Of a DNA stretch of 64,000 bases, positions 1 through 13,300 are shown one piece after another. Positions within the stretch are counted from its first letter, which is position 1. Each line of letters begins with the position of its first letter. The stretch is from Datnioides undecimradiatus (Eukaryota; Chordata; Actinopteri; Lobotiformes; Datnioididae): positions 1,813,501 to 1,877,500 of the forward strand of contig WARS01000034.1 of NCBI GenBank assembly GCA_008933995.1, in the 5' to 3' direction. The notes below the pieces were generated by a model, which did not search any database, was not told the DNA's origin, and saw nothing but the letters and a program-made list of their open reading frames with translations. The position numbers and the translations under genes were made by a program.

Positions 1-1568
1 AAGTGAGGACGCTGAGTTGCCGAACGCCGAACATCTGCAGCATCTGCGAGGTGTTAAAGCACAGACATAAAACATGCGAAGAGATGCTGAGCTCCGGAGT
101 CGAAAAACCAAAAAGCACAGCGACGCAAATAACACATCTGCAGCGCGAACCCTAAAACAGCCAAACCGGACTAATTGGAGAAGTCATAGTTTAGTAATTA
201 ACTGTCATCCTACTCCATAAATCAGGGTGATATTTAATGGAAGCCTGGGCTGCATGATGCCCTAAGATAGGTGGAAACAATTAAAGATGCTCCACTAGGC
301 TGAACCTCAAGTACAAGTACAACAGGGCCTGTCGCACTTATTACGTAATCATTGTTTGAGCTGACTAGGATCATTACGACTGTTTGCAATCACAGACGTA
401 CAGACGGCAGCAGACATATTTCTCCTGTCTTCATTCGCTACCTTTTGAGGTTCGATTGAAGCTGCTAACTACCACCATCTCGTCTTCTGCTGTGGTTTTA
501 ATGGCAGCTGAGTGCAGACGTAGCACAACCAACTGTTCGTCTCAAGGCACTGCTAATATTGGCATTGTGTTAATGAATGGAAACGCACAATGCTGCGAAT
601 TTTGTTCTGAAGCGCTGCATGTGGTATGTAGGACGTGAAACTGGCTGGAAATTATAGAGAGTGTATTTTTGCACTGCCATCAGCTGGTTCGGGTCTACCT
701 GAGCACAACGTACCAGAGATATCAGGAGGCAAATACGGGAAAAGAAGAGTCCAGCTGTGTAGACGTTGCTGCTGTTGCAAGGGGTCTTATTATTATTATT
801 ATTATCTTAGCTCTTATTAGGCCATAGCTTTTGAATTACAGTGGCATAAAATTAGACAAATGAATCATTAATTGCAATTGTTTGTTTGACAAGTCATTAT
901 CAAGTGAAATTCCACGATAATGACAACTTGTGGTTCTCTTTGAGCTACGCGAACAGAGATAATTAAAAACAAATTGACAGTTTCTTGGAAAACTGTTATT
1001 ACTATCTTACTTCAGGAGTTGAACTGTGGCTTCTGCATCACCCGGCGTGATAATTATTCTCTGGCTGGGACTCGGATGAACCCAAACACGGTGAGAAGTC
1101 TCACGCTCTCTCTCAGCTGCATCAGACACAGACATATTCAATAGGAACAACAGCATAAATATTGAATAGCAACAACAGTCGTCTGAGCTGAGACAAAGTC
1201 CCAGTGCAGAGCTAAATGAGAAGTGACAGATTTGTAATGTGTCCAAGAGCAGCTGAGTCTCAGGTGACTTTGGGAGTGTTTTCTGTGGCCTGAAAGGTTT
1301 GAGAAGTCGGGTTGTGACAGGAGGGTTTCTATATGAACCTCAGACACGCCAGGGTTGTATAAAAGGGAGTCCTCTCTAATGAATGCCGTTGTTGTGCCCT
1401 TGTGCAAAGTCCTGAGGCTGCAGCGGCTGTTTGCTTCATATTTAAACTGTAAACTCTGTCTTTTTCTAGCAGCCGGGATTTTATTTTCTCCTGGTCAGCC
1501 CTGCTGAACACTTTCCCAGTCTTCAAACTCATCTGATAAAGTTTTCTCTCTGTTCTTTTGTTTTACAG
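1..1568 (+). other. 3' part of an upstream zranb3 intron
   Basis: No coding segment matching the missing N-terminus (the conserved stretch before the Gly-Arg-Cys-Met of Walker A) is found here in any frame. The stretch is unique-looking AT-rich DNA with a short (ATT)n run at 787-805. It ends in a normal pyrimidine-rich acceptor (ctctctgttcttttgtttta then CAG, AG at 1567-1568). The preceding exon must end with two bases of a split Arg codon. Confidence 0.75.
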
Positions 1569-1587
1569 ATGTATGATTGCTGATGAG
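1569..1587 (+). CDS. zranb3: zranb3 exon 1 in window: 19-nt microexon before Walker A
   Basis: One base completes an Arg codon, then C-M-I-A-D-E. In human ZRANB3 the equivalent stretch is GRCMVADE, directly before MGLGKT. Acceptor TTTTACAG and donor GTAAGC are both good. At 19 nt this is a microexon. Skipping it would shift the frame and destroy the ATPase. The frame stays open upstream for a few codons but is not conserved there, so I place the acceptor at 1568. Confidence 0.85.
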
Positions 1588-3669
1588 GTAAGCACACGCA
1601 ACGCTGGCTCAGGAAATCTATTTCCCCCCCCAAAAAAAAAATAAAAAATGAACCTGGGACTTCGCTGCATGCTTTCCAAATTAATTTGTCAGCCCTGTGC
1701 AGCACTCCCACGTGTCTAATCGGTTTTGACACAAGAATCATTCTGAGACCTTATTACTCTTGGGCCTCACATCAGCTCGGCCGTCATATGCAATTTACCG
1801 CAGAGTCGGTGCCCGATTGACTTGTTTTTCTCCCTCCCTCGCCGCGTGTTGATTTGCTCGGTCCAGATGGGTCTTGGGAAGACGGTGCAGGCCATCGCGG
1901 TGGCGTACGCCTTCAGGCAGGAGTGGCCCCTCCTGGTGGTGGTGCCCTCGTCCATGAGATACCCCTGGATCGAAGAGCTGGAGAGGTGGATCCCCGAGCT
2001 GCAGCCTGGGGACATCAACCTGGTGGAGAGCAAGAGCCACACCATGTAGGTCATCCCATCATGCACCCCTCCACCTTCATCAGTCCAAACCACCTCAGCC
2101 TCCTCATTCACTGTCATTAGGTCTATGTTCTTAAATCTGCATTCATTTATTTACAGGCCAGTTGGAGGCGGCAGACACAAGCTGAAACACAGTGTTGACA
2201 TATTATTATTAAGTGCATTTGACAAAATGCTTTTAATATTATATTTCTGGTTTTGAAGAATCACAATCAAAATGTCTCATTAGAATATTATTGTTACGGG
2301 CGTTAAATAGTCAGTAAATGAAACCTTAATTTGGTTCTGCACCTCAGTTGTGGATGACTGTGATTCTCTATTATATGTTTTTTTAATGAAAAGCTAATGT
2401 CTGCAGACTGACGAAGCCTCGGTATTGTTTATTAAAGCTGCAGTTTGAAAGCCAAAAAGTCAGACCTTGGATGAAATATTCTGAATTTTAGACTTTAATT
2501 CTACTTATTAGGGTATTAGCTGCATTTTTGAACTGCTTTTGGTTAAAGGTCACATATTCAGAATTCTGACTAATAATTAACTATTAAAAATGTATTTATT
2601 TTCCCTTATTAACCGATTAATCATATGGTCTTCAAATAGTTTCTTTGTTAGAACCACAGCCCATAACATGAATAGATGCAATTGACTATACCACAATACT
2701 AAGAAAACTAGCAAATATTCCCATTTAAGAAGGTGGAACAAGTGCATTTCTGACATTTTTGCTTTTAAATGGACTTTTAAATGAATTAATTCTAAACCTT
2801 TTTAATAATTCAAGGCAAAAGTTTGTCGAGCAGATAAAGATTTAACACATTCAGACCGACAGATATCTATGCAAAGCATATAATCCTGTGCATAACGTCC
2901 ATGGCACACAGGATCATGTAAGCGAGAGGTTGCAGCCATTATCTGAACTTAAGCTGTCTTTATGACAAGTGAGAGAGTATCTATTGACTCTCATTACACT
3001 CCAGCTTTCTTCTTCTACACGTGGTGATAATTTACCTAAAGCGTCGGAGGAGACGAGTGAGCACGCTTGGTCACATGGTGTGAAAGTGATAGACAGAGAG
3101 GTTGCGGCTGACAATTTAATCTCAAAGTGTCCCTCGGTGTCGGGAGCCAGCACGGGCCGATGTTTGACAGCGCTGACAGACAAATCATGTCAAGGCAGCG
3201 TCTGCAATATTGAACAAGAGCTGAAGTATTTCCAATGCAGGAAGTGGAAAAATGCTGTCGCGGAGGAACGTGCCTCATTTTCACAGCTGTTTATATTGAT
3301 TCAGCTTTACAGCGTATCTGCGCTGCGGACTAATGTCGCGTAGGAGCCTTTAAAACAGCTACTTTTATTATCATCTCAACTTTCCCCTACTTCTCTTAGT
3401 TTTTTTTTTATTTTTGAATGAAACAAACTTTCTATATCTGTTTCCCCTCAGAGGGGAAAAAAAACCCCTCTCCACCTCACATCACACATGAGGCGCAAAG
3501 AGGTTGTGAAAGCCTTCTGGGGAAAACGTGTCCTTGAACTGGATGTGTTAATGACTGAACGGGGAGGCAAGAAAAAAAAAATTATGCAGCACCTCCTCTC
3601 AGTATTTTGACTCACTTGTTCTTTTGTAGAACATGAATGGCACCTGAGGTTTATTCCAGCTTGGAGATG

Positions 3670-3703
<34 letters not shown>

Positions 3704-6055
3704 TGGAGCTGAAGAATTAGAGGCTGCCAGACGCTGGAAATGTTTTTTGATTTCTCAGAGATCTTCATTGAGTTTTTATGCAGCTGAATGTCGCCGCGCT
3801 GTTTGTTTGTTTATCCGCGACTGTGCCTGTGTGTCTGTGTGTTTGTGCTCGGGCTGCGCGTCACCTGGAAAATCTAGAAATTGCAGTAGGGGGAACCAGG
3901 AATGGATTTGTTAAGCGCTAAAGAAGACGAGACGTATGAAGAAAAACCTGCGGCCGTAGTTTGTGTCTGGCAGCGTGTGTGTGTGTGTGTGTGTGTCTTT
4001 CTTTGTGCGCCTTTTAACACTTATCAAGTCCACACACCCTTTTTAAGCAGTCTGCTTCACTTCACCCTGAGGGCTCAGTTGCCAAGTCAATAAACACTGG
4101 AACATTTGAAAAGATGTTGAGTTTGTCTGTAGTGCGAGCTGTTGACACACATTTGTCAGTGTTAAAGGTGACTCCTGTCAGACGTACAGTAGCAGTCAAA
4201 AGGATAAAGGTGGTTTATCTCTATTCTCATTGTCAACAAATATGATGGAAAGACCAAAGCCAACAATGGATTGATCCTACGGAGTCTCTGTGTGTGTGTG
4301 TGTGATCCTCTCCCTCTGAGTCGCGGAGCTCCGTTGTTGTTCAAGAACTATTAAAAACACATCTGTTGCACTGGCTGACATGTTCCTCTATTAATATGAT
4401 CACGCACACGTTATTTATTCCTACTCAGTCCTGCCGTAATACGGGCAAAATGTAGATTAATCCGCAGTTGAAAATAGTCCCTGTAAATGTTTTTTTAGAA
4501 ACTGCAGTTCCCAGCTGTTTTAGGAAACTGAGACCTTTTTAAACTATAGATCTCCAAACTGAAAGACAAACACGATGGTTTGTTGACCATTGTTTGGAGC
4601 AATATGAAGACTGGGGAACTGTGAAGGCTGAAGCTGAGAATTAAATGATAATAAGTTGCCACCCTAACGAACAGTATAGAATGAATATTTACATGTGGTA
4701 TTCCATATTTTATTCCATATGAAAAACCAAGTCGCGTTAAATCATATGGATGCTTTAATAGGATGCTGATTCATCACTCTGTGTGTGTGTGTGTGTGTGT
4801 GTCCTTGTCCCTGCAGGGGTATCAGCAGCAGTAAGGTGACCGTTCTGGGTTACGGCCTGCTCACCACAGACGCGCGCCCCCTGGTGGAGGCCCTGACTAG
4901 GCAGCATTTTGCTGTGGTGGTGGTGGACGAGTCGCATTACCTCAAATCCAGGAACGCGGCCCGGACGAAGATTCTGGTGCCTTTCATTCAGAGCGCCAAG
5001 CGGGCCATCCTGCTCACCGGTACCCCGGCCCTGGGTCGTCCTGAGGAGGTAAAAGTCAGATGACATGAAAATGAGCTAATGCCTGAGTGAACTTTTGATG
5101 AAATTCAAACAATGGGCTGGAGAAGAAGGAACAATGTGGACAAATGTAAGAAACCACGTTCAGTAGATGATAACAGCACATCCACGTGCTTCAAAAGGGA
5201 TTCAGAGCCCACACTCATGAAGAAAGATTAGCAGGCCACAGAGCTAACCCGGGGGCTCAGCTCCGGCTTCTCACAAAGGTGTTTCACTCTGCGGCGCAGG
5301 TAGATCGCCATGGTAACTTGCTCCAGAGCAGGTTACGCTCAGATCCAACATTCAAAAAGCCAATTAACTCTCTCCGGCGTCACTTATCCTCCAGGATCCC
5401 GTGGACTTATTTCAATAACCTTTGTTGCAAAAACTTCATTTACAAAGCCCGATATGAACAGACACTGCACTGCAATAAATGAGACAAGTAATAAAAAGGA
5501 GCGCACAGGGGGGGCGGGAGGTGGGGGGGGGGGGGGCTATTGAATTTAGAGACAATAAGAAGGGCTGTTCACAGGACAACAGTGTTTGGAGAGCAGCAGA
5601 GCCGTTCCCCTCTCCATAATGATTTATTATATCATTTTTATATACGATATATTGAAGCAGTAGATTGCAGCCATATTCCATCACGGCAGCCACAGAAGAT
5701 GAAGTGGACCTGGTGAATAGAAAATCTTTTCACAGTCTCGATGTGAAGACACAATACAGTATCGATACGAGGTGCTGCGTGTCCACCGGATCCTAATGAC
5801 GGGGCGCTGATACTGAGCTCTGTGCTGAGGCGTTTCCTCCAGCCTCGCTTTTGGCTTTTACACTGTTTTTGTGACGTTCAGATGATCACTGCAATGAATA
5901 ATTACGTTTCAGTACTTTAATTTATTTAACGTATTTCCAAATAATACCTTTTTTTTTGGAGAACATTTCTCATTATTTTCAAGATAACCTCGGCCTTATT
6001 TTCCTAATTTTCTGCTATCACAACTATTGATTTGTGAATGGCTCATTTCTCTCTC

Positions 6056-6087
<32 letters not shown>

Positions 6088-7267
6088 AGGACACATAATT
6101 ATCCATAACCTGCAGTGTGGCTTTTTTTTAACTCCTTTTTTCTCTCTGAGTCAGTCTGTGTTGTGTGAAAATAATAAAAGCTGATATAATGGATGCATAA
6201 ATCATTGACAGAACACTACAGAGCGAAGACTGAACAGAAACATCAGAGTTTAAAAGATTGTGGTGTTAAATCTCCAGCATTTGTCAAAAGTTTGAAAAAA
6301 AAACAAATAAAATTCAGAAACTCAGCGAATCTGCCTCGTCAGGACTGTGCAGGGGTGGCAAATGATCCTTAAACCTGATTGGAGCGCGCAAGTACATGAC
6401 ATCACCTTTTTCCAGCTGAGCCACGCCCACCTCCAACAATTGAGAATCACACAGACAAAAGCAGCGCAGATGGAAATCTCTCATGAAGAAGATCCAGAAC
6501 TACTCTCCCACTACAGATAGTGTTCCTGAAGGAGCACATGGCTCAGAGAAAGACGGGGATTAACAAAAAAGATTTTAACGGCCTCATTTTAGATTTTACC
6601 CATTGGGGACAAATTGCATGGAGAGGCCGGCTCGTGTGTTGTTTTGGTCTTTGTGTTCATTTTTAAAAGAGATCCAGCTCTTTGGCACCGATGAATAACA
6701 TACATGAGGCTTTGATAAACACAGTGCTTGTTTGTTGGATCAGTTCTTTTGTATTTTTATTGGACTGGGTGACAAATATGAAAATTCTAGACATTTAAAA
6801 TGAGCATTAGAATTATAGATGGTGTGATTAAAAAGCCTACATATAAATCCGTTTTTTTAAAAGAGGTCACACGCTGGTATTAATAGTGTCGGGCTCTAAG
6901 CAGGTGTGAGACCATGATGAGCACTAAGCATCGGTGATGAAATCGGTCCTGACTCCGGTGCGGTGCGTGGAACATGTTAGTCACCTGCTAATCAGCTACA
7001 CAACTAGTCATCCAGTATTCACATTATACGTTTGGTGTGACTATATTTAAGTACCTGAGCGAGACAGGGCTCAGATCCCACTTCCATCTAGCTGCCACAT
7101 TGCTGTGAGGAAAACTTAATTATTGCCTAGACCCGATCATGATAATTAACTGATGAAATTCAGGCAGCTAATTAATTCCAAAACGCAGTGAAGTTTGTAC
7201 TTGTAAGAACTCTGGAGAAGGTGTATCATGAAGAAAGTGTGTGTGTATGGGTTATATACGAACTTCG

Positions 7268-7340
<73 letters not shown>

Positions 7341-10300
7341 TCCATGCCATCCTGTCTTTGCCAGTGCCTGCCTGCAGTGGTGAGGTTAGTTTTGAGATAT
7401 CATCTCTCTCCCTCTCTCTGCCTCTAGAATCTGAAACTGAATATAACATTTTATCATCCGCAGCATAAACCTGATAAGCCCTGTCCCTGCCTGTGTGCCA
7501 GTCTCCTCACTGCCATCATTACTCACTGTGGCTCTGACATCGAGTTAGCACACAGCTCAGGGCATGCTGCACCGTTCATGATGTGCCCTCATTCCACCCA
7601 CCCATTATATCAACAGTGTGGGGTGGGGGGGGGGAAATGCAAAGCTCCTGTTGAACAAGCGCTGAATTTGGAATAGCGCTCTCACTGTGGCTGCTTATTC
7701 AGATCGCCTCGCTGATGATTACCTGTCATTACTCCAGAAATTGCTGCAAATACTGAAAATTGACGGTGCTGTGGTGTGTACACAAAGGCACGTTTGCGCG
7801 CACACACACACGCGAACACAATCTGGGAGCTGTGTTGCAACCTGCGATGCATACACACTCTTTACCTACTTAGTGTATGAAAAGGCTCTTTTAAAAATGC
7901 CATACGTCCACCCGACACAGAGAGCAGCAGCTTGTAATTTGTCAGTGCTTTGAAGCTCAAGTGATGCAAAATATCTTTGATGACTCACAATTTTCATGTC
8001 TGCGGTTATTTAGCTGCAGTAGGTTGATTTCCTTTATTCGTATTTTAATTTCTTAATCGGTTTCGCTTTCTTTCACCCAGTCTGGCGGCACAGCGGTTTG
8101 ACCTGGTTAATCGGCGCTGACACACATTACCACGCGGTTGCACAACACAGAACTGGTAAACTAGGCGAAGGACAACAGGACCTTGAATAAATTGCACACA
8201 AGATGCGCGGCGTGACAGTAGACTAATAGTGAGCGCAGATAAGGTCTGTGTTTAAAGCCAAAAAAAGCCCGAGCTGCTTTGAGTTATTGCGTGCAGCCTT
8301 CAAAAACGAAAAGGTGAGAAAAACGAAAATAGCCCGCCATCTTAATGAAGGGCTGCCAGGTCTGTCAGTTTGGTGCAGGACAGTGGGAACATTTACACAA
8401 AATGTGATGCTAAAATAACTTTTAAAAAGAAAGTGCTGGCAATTCTGGGAAATACTGCGTGCTTGTACGTATGTTAGTCAGTTACACTGCAATATTTGTA
8501 GAAAGGTAACTAACGTTAGCCACCACCAGCTACTGGTAACGGTAGCAGCAAAACTCCTACATGTGTCGCGTTGATGAAGGTTGAGTGATTGGGTTCATTA
8601 GTGCATTCTGCTATTTGTTAGTCTCACTTAAAGCAACTTGCCAGAGGTTTGATGACAATAACTCAAAATGCAGTTTAATTGCTCATTATTCAACTTTTTG
8701 ATATGAAAAATGTTTAATTGTCTTCTTTTTAAACGTACATAGTCTCACTCTGTAAGAAAGGTAGGTGTGTGTGTGTGTGTGTGTGTGTTATCTAATGGGC
8801 GAGTTGACGTATCTTAAATAAAAGGAGGCAAATATTATTGGGAGGGAAACATCGGAGAGATTGAGGAGGATATTACAATTAAAGAGGAGATTAATTAAAA
8901 TATGAGACACTGAGATGCTATCACACACACTCTCGCCTGCGTGTCCCAAGTGTCTCTCTCTGGCTCTCTCTCTCTCTCTCTCTGTCTCGCTTTCGCTTGC
9001 ACACAGTGCACACACACACACACACACACACACAGAGGAGCGTGTCCAGAGGCAGCACAGGCCGCTGTTTGATGAGTATGTTTGACCAGAGGTGTAATTT
9101 CTTTAAAGTGAAAGAAGTATGGAGGCTTCATGTTTCATTGGTGCGGTGCCACCCTGTTGTATTGTGCTCCACTTGGCCCACCCCAGTGGAAGACATTTGC
9201 GCCCACCCTGCCCCTGCTGTGTCTGCTGCTCTTAAGGTCCTTCTCCTCCTCTATGTGTTTTGCAGCTTTTCATGCAGATTGATTCCCTCTACCCCAAGAG
9301 GTTCGGAACCTGGACCGACTACGCCAAGAAATACTGCAACGCCCATTACAGGCGAGTCTTCAACACACGCACACACACGCTGACATGCAACATGCTTGTA
9401 CCGACATGCATCCTCTTTTATTCCAGGCTAAGATTACTCACTCCAGTTTCATGTTGATCAGACAGACATGAGAGTGTTCTCTAACCCTCAGCAAGAATGT
9501 GAATAAAATATCTCAAAATGCAAAATACCTCTGTCTGGTCTGTTCTTCTCTTTATACTCCTGAGTGTGAGCACAGAGGAGCTAGCAGGTTTTCATTAGCT
9601 CTCACCTGCCATTTAATTTCCTCTCTTTTTAAGTGTCTGCTGGGATAAGGTGGGCTGTACCTGAGTCTGAGAGTGGCGATGCTGCTGAGTTGAGGGTTTG
9701 TTGTCGGAGCCAGACCACAACTGATGCCAGGCGTTAAATGCCAACTGGCTGCCAGTTGCCAGCGACGATCAGTTACATGTGTGAACAAACACATCAAATG
9801 CATTGTTTTGGATGTCCATCAAAGTCAGCAGCTCGGTTGGGGATGGGCCCGGCGCCGTTAATGATAACACTTCGGATATAATAGCACTTGGTGTGCCTGG
9901 GGAATGCCACAATGAGCCACACACACGAAAGATGATACAAACAGAGGGGCACAAGGCAGTGCCATGTGAGCAAAGTCTTCCCTTCATGATGGTGAAGTTG
10001 TTGTGGGAGATGGCAGCAGCCCAGGAGAATGAACACCAGTCTCTCAGCTGCAACGTTGCCGGTTCAAGTCTCCACACCAGGGACGAACATTATCTTACAA
10101 GTGGTGAATCAGTTTCCCTTTCCTCAGCAACTACAAGTTTAAATACCGGAGTGTGAAACGGCAGATTTTGGCAGTGGCTTGTTAAGTTTGTCCACACTTC
10201 CAGCCAATATGGCAGAAAACCAGCCTTTGTGTGGAGGGCCAGTTCTATTCTAAAAACCCATTTGGCTGATGAATTGTGAAAGTTGCCGGCGAGTGAGTTT

Positions 10301-13300
10301 GGGATAAACCTGCTGCTGTGGCCATTAGACAAAATAGTTTCCTGCTCTGCAAAGTGCCCTTAAGCAAAAAACGGATCCCTCGACTGCTCCTGCAGAGCTG
10401 CTCAGCGGTAAACGATGGAAGGCTGTTGTAGTGCTGGGCAGCTCCCAGGTGGGAATGTTTAAATGTGTTTAACTATTCCTTCAGGGCATTTCTGTAAATA
10501 AGTGAGTTTTTCTCTCTGTTAGAAATGTGCATAAAATGCATCAGCAGCCTCAGCTTCGACTCTCACTCACCATCTTGCAGGTACTTTGGGCCTCGTCGGC
10601 AGTGGGACTGTCGAGGGGCGTCCAACCTGAAGGAGCTGCACCAGCGGCTGAGCCAGATCATGATCCGCCGTCTCAAGGCCGAGGTGCTCAGTCAGCTTCC
10701 CCCAAAGATCCGCCAGCGCATCCCCTTCGACCTGCCGAAGGAGGCGGCAAAGGTACACGGTTGGACACTTCACTCAGCTTTTACTTGTTCGCACCAATAT
10801 TATGTAAATTATGCAATGAGAAATATTTTATTTTTGCACAATGTCAGATGAAGTTGACATAATCAGATGTCACACAGCAGATCCTCACATCCGAGAAGCA
10901 GGAACCTGTAAAAGTTTTCCATTTGTGCCTGAATAATGACTCAAGCGGTTAGTTATTTTATTAAAATAGTTCCCAGACATTTTGACACGATGACTTATCG
11001 TGTCAGCATACATGCCCAGCACAAATCCAGAATCATTACTTCTAAATATCCAGTCGAGTGTCACGTCTCGATTAATTGAGACGCCACCGATTCACGCTGT
11101 TAAGTAAAATTAAATTCTGTTTTCTCCAGGCATGTGCATCTCTCACCACACAGGGAGCGGTCCACAGAAAGATAGACTGTCTCCTACTCACCGCCATTTG
11201 ATGTTCTGCTGCTGTTGTCTCGACTAATTTTTGCGAACCAATAAACAGTTTGAAGTCAAGACGTCAATCATTATACACGTCAAGTATTAGCATCAAAATG
11301 GGCTGAAAGTAACAAGTTAAGTACTCAAGTTACCAAGAAAATGTAGTGGAGTACAAAGTAGCACAATTCCCTCGGCAATGTGGAGTTGAAGTAAAGAGCA
11401 GCATCACAGATAGTGCTGGGTGCTTGAGTAACTATACTTTGTGCACTGTTACTACAACACTTGTTGTGTTGTTTGGAAACTTCGCTCCCTCAGGGACTTC
11501 AGGAACAGAACGGACCCATCACAGGAGCTGACAGTCCGACACACTGTAGAATATCCTCTCGTCCATTTCCATGACTGTCAGCGCCCATCCGAGTCATGGA
11601 CCGCTTTGCTTCCGGGAAGACGTTCTGTAGCGCCTGACTTCATGTCTGAGTATTTCCCTTTTATTTCTGCTCTGCGCTGCTGCCGTGATGACACGTCGCT
11701 GGCAGATGTATTAATATTTTCTAATTGTTTCCACTGCCGACACCGCTAAACGTGTTATGTTTCCGTCTGCTGGCTTCTGACAGCGGGCGTGGAGCTTCGC
11801 AGTGGAGTCAGACTGCTCTCCTTACCCTCGGGTAAAGTGGATTGAAACTGATGCACAAACAGCTCAGAATCAATATCCTCATATGGACAAATTGTGCATT
11901 TAAGAGAGTTTGCGCAAGTCTTCCTGCATGAGGCCTGTTCTCTTTCGCAGCTACTCAAACACCAAAAAGCAAAATGACTAACTTCATGTGAATATAATGG
12001 GTATTACACAAAAAATGCGAAAACTGCCTATTGCTCCTCTAAGATTGAACGACTCTCTTTTATCCTAGGACGAGATACACTGAAGTGCGTGTGTGTGTGT
12101 GTGTGTGTTCCCTCTCTGCCGTCGTAAAGAGGATACCAGAGTATTTGTAGAGTAAATGTCATGTTTGGTGTGTAGGTGTTTGCATCTCTTTTAGCATCCC
12201 CAAAGTTCTGGTTGCTGTTTCTGCCTCCCACGCCGCACATGCACGCGGGTGAATGCGCACGCGAATGCAAATGCAGCCTCGACCCAGCACGGGCGCCTGT
12301 CAGCACGCTCCACTCTATGCATCGGGTCACCGGTGTCAAGGCTGCGATGGGTTTGCTTCACCATCGGGAGCAACTGGCGCCAATAACTATACATACTCGG
12401 AGGCATCCACTAAGAGGCCTTTTGTTAGATTTTGTATCACATCAGCAGTAATGAAAAAACACTGGAGGAGCTCTTTGGGTGCTAATTACACACCGGGCCG
12501 CCATCCCAGGAATGACACAACAATAAGGAAGTTTCTCAGAAAAGTGATGATGCAGGGTTTTTTTTCACCGCCATCTCCGTAAATGTTAAGGGACGCTGTA
12601 ATTGGGGGCTAAATATGGTCAGTGTTTCCACATAGTGGTGCCAATTAGGCCAGCGAGCGTAGTGTACTGTTGGAAAAGTTCATGTCATGTTTTGTTGTCG
12701 CTCTCTTATCTGAAGTTGGGCTGAAACAGCAGCTTTGATGCGTAATATCCTCAAAGAAACGAGCTCGGAGATCATTTGTCTTTGGCGGGAACAAAAAGCA
12801 CCGCTGTAGCTGCGGCTGCTCGCTTTATTTTAATTTTTTTTTTTTTTTCTCCTTTTTATTTGTTCATGAGATGAATGTTGCGAGTGTTTTCCGTAGGTTT
12901 CGGTCCGCTGAGAAGAATAGACGGACGTTTCATCCTCCCAGCTAAATGGACTGGTTGTGAGAGCTGCGAAAAGGGAGGTGTGAAGTGGCCAGTCAGCCAA
13001 AGTGGCGACGGCCATTGTGCCTCCCGCGAGCACAGAAATATGAACAATATAAAACATAAAAGACAGGGTGGGCATTATTTTCCTCTAAACAAACTGTCTT
13101 TTCAAGCGTAGTTTTGCTAACTGACGATTTATATATGTACACCAGGAGCACTCACCAGTTCAGCCTCGTTCATCCCATCTCATTTTCTCCCTAATGACAG
13201 CTTTTATCTTCCACAGCCAGACACTTTTTATGCCCCTCCTGCCCTTTACGTTTTCAGCCGTGGCCTTTTGTCTGTGTTAGTCTAGTGAATATCATCAAGG

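Larger units (their letters stand above)
2046..4816 (+). other. Intron 2
   Basis: GT-AG, phase 2. It holds several (GT)n tracts (3672-3702, 3975-3996, 4289-4304, 4780-4802) and a diverged interspersed repeat near 4340-4560. The last GT tract ends 14 nt before the acceptor. No other gene is seen. Confidence 0.85.
5049..9265 (+). other. Intron 3
   Basis: GT-AG, phase 0. It contains a G14 run (5523-5536), (CA)n at 6056-6084, a 70-bp (GT)n at 7270-7339, (GT)n at 8765-8789, a (CT)n/(CA)n pair at 8964-9034, and otherwise unique AT-rich DNA. No other gene is seen. Confidence 0.85.

Noticed and set aside
635-820. Possible missing upstream zranb3 exon, because a frame reads ECIFALP near 662-680
   Set aside because: Human has IIFALKRNG, but the residues before it (LLPFQKDG in human) are not matched and no suitable donor follows. 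The four-residue match is chance.
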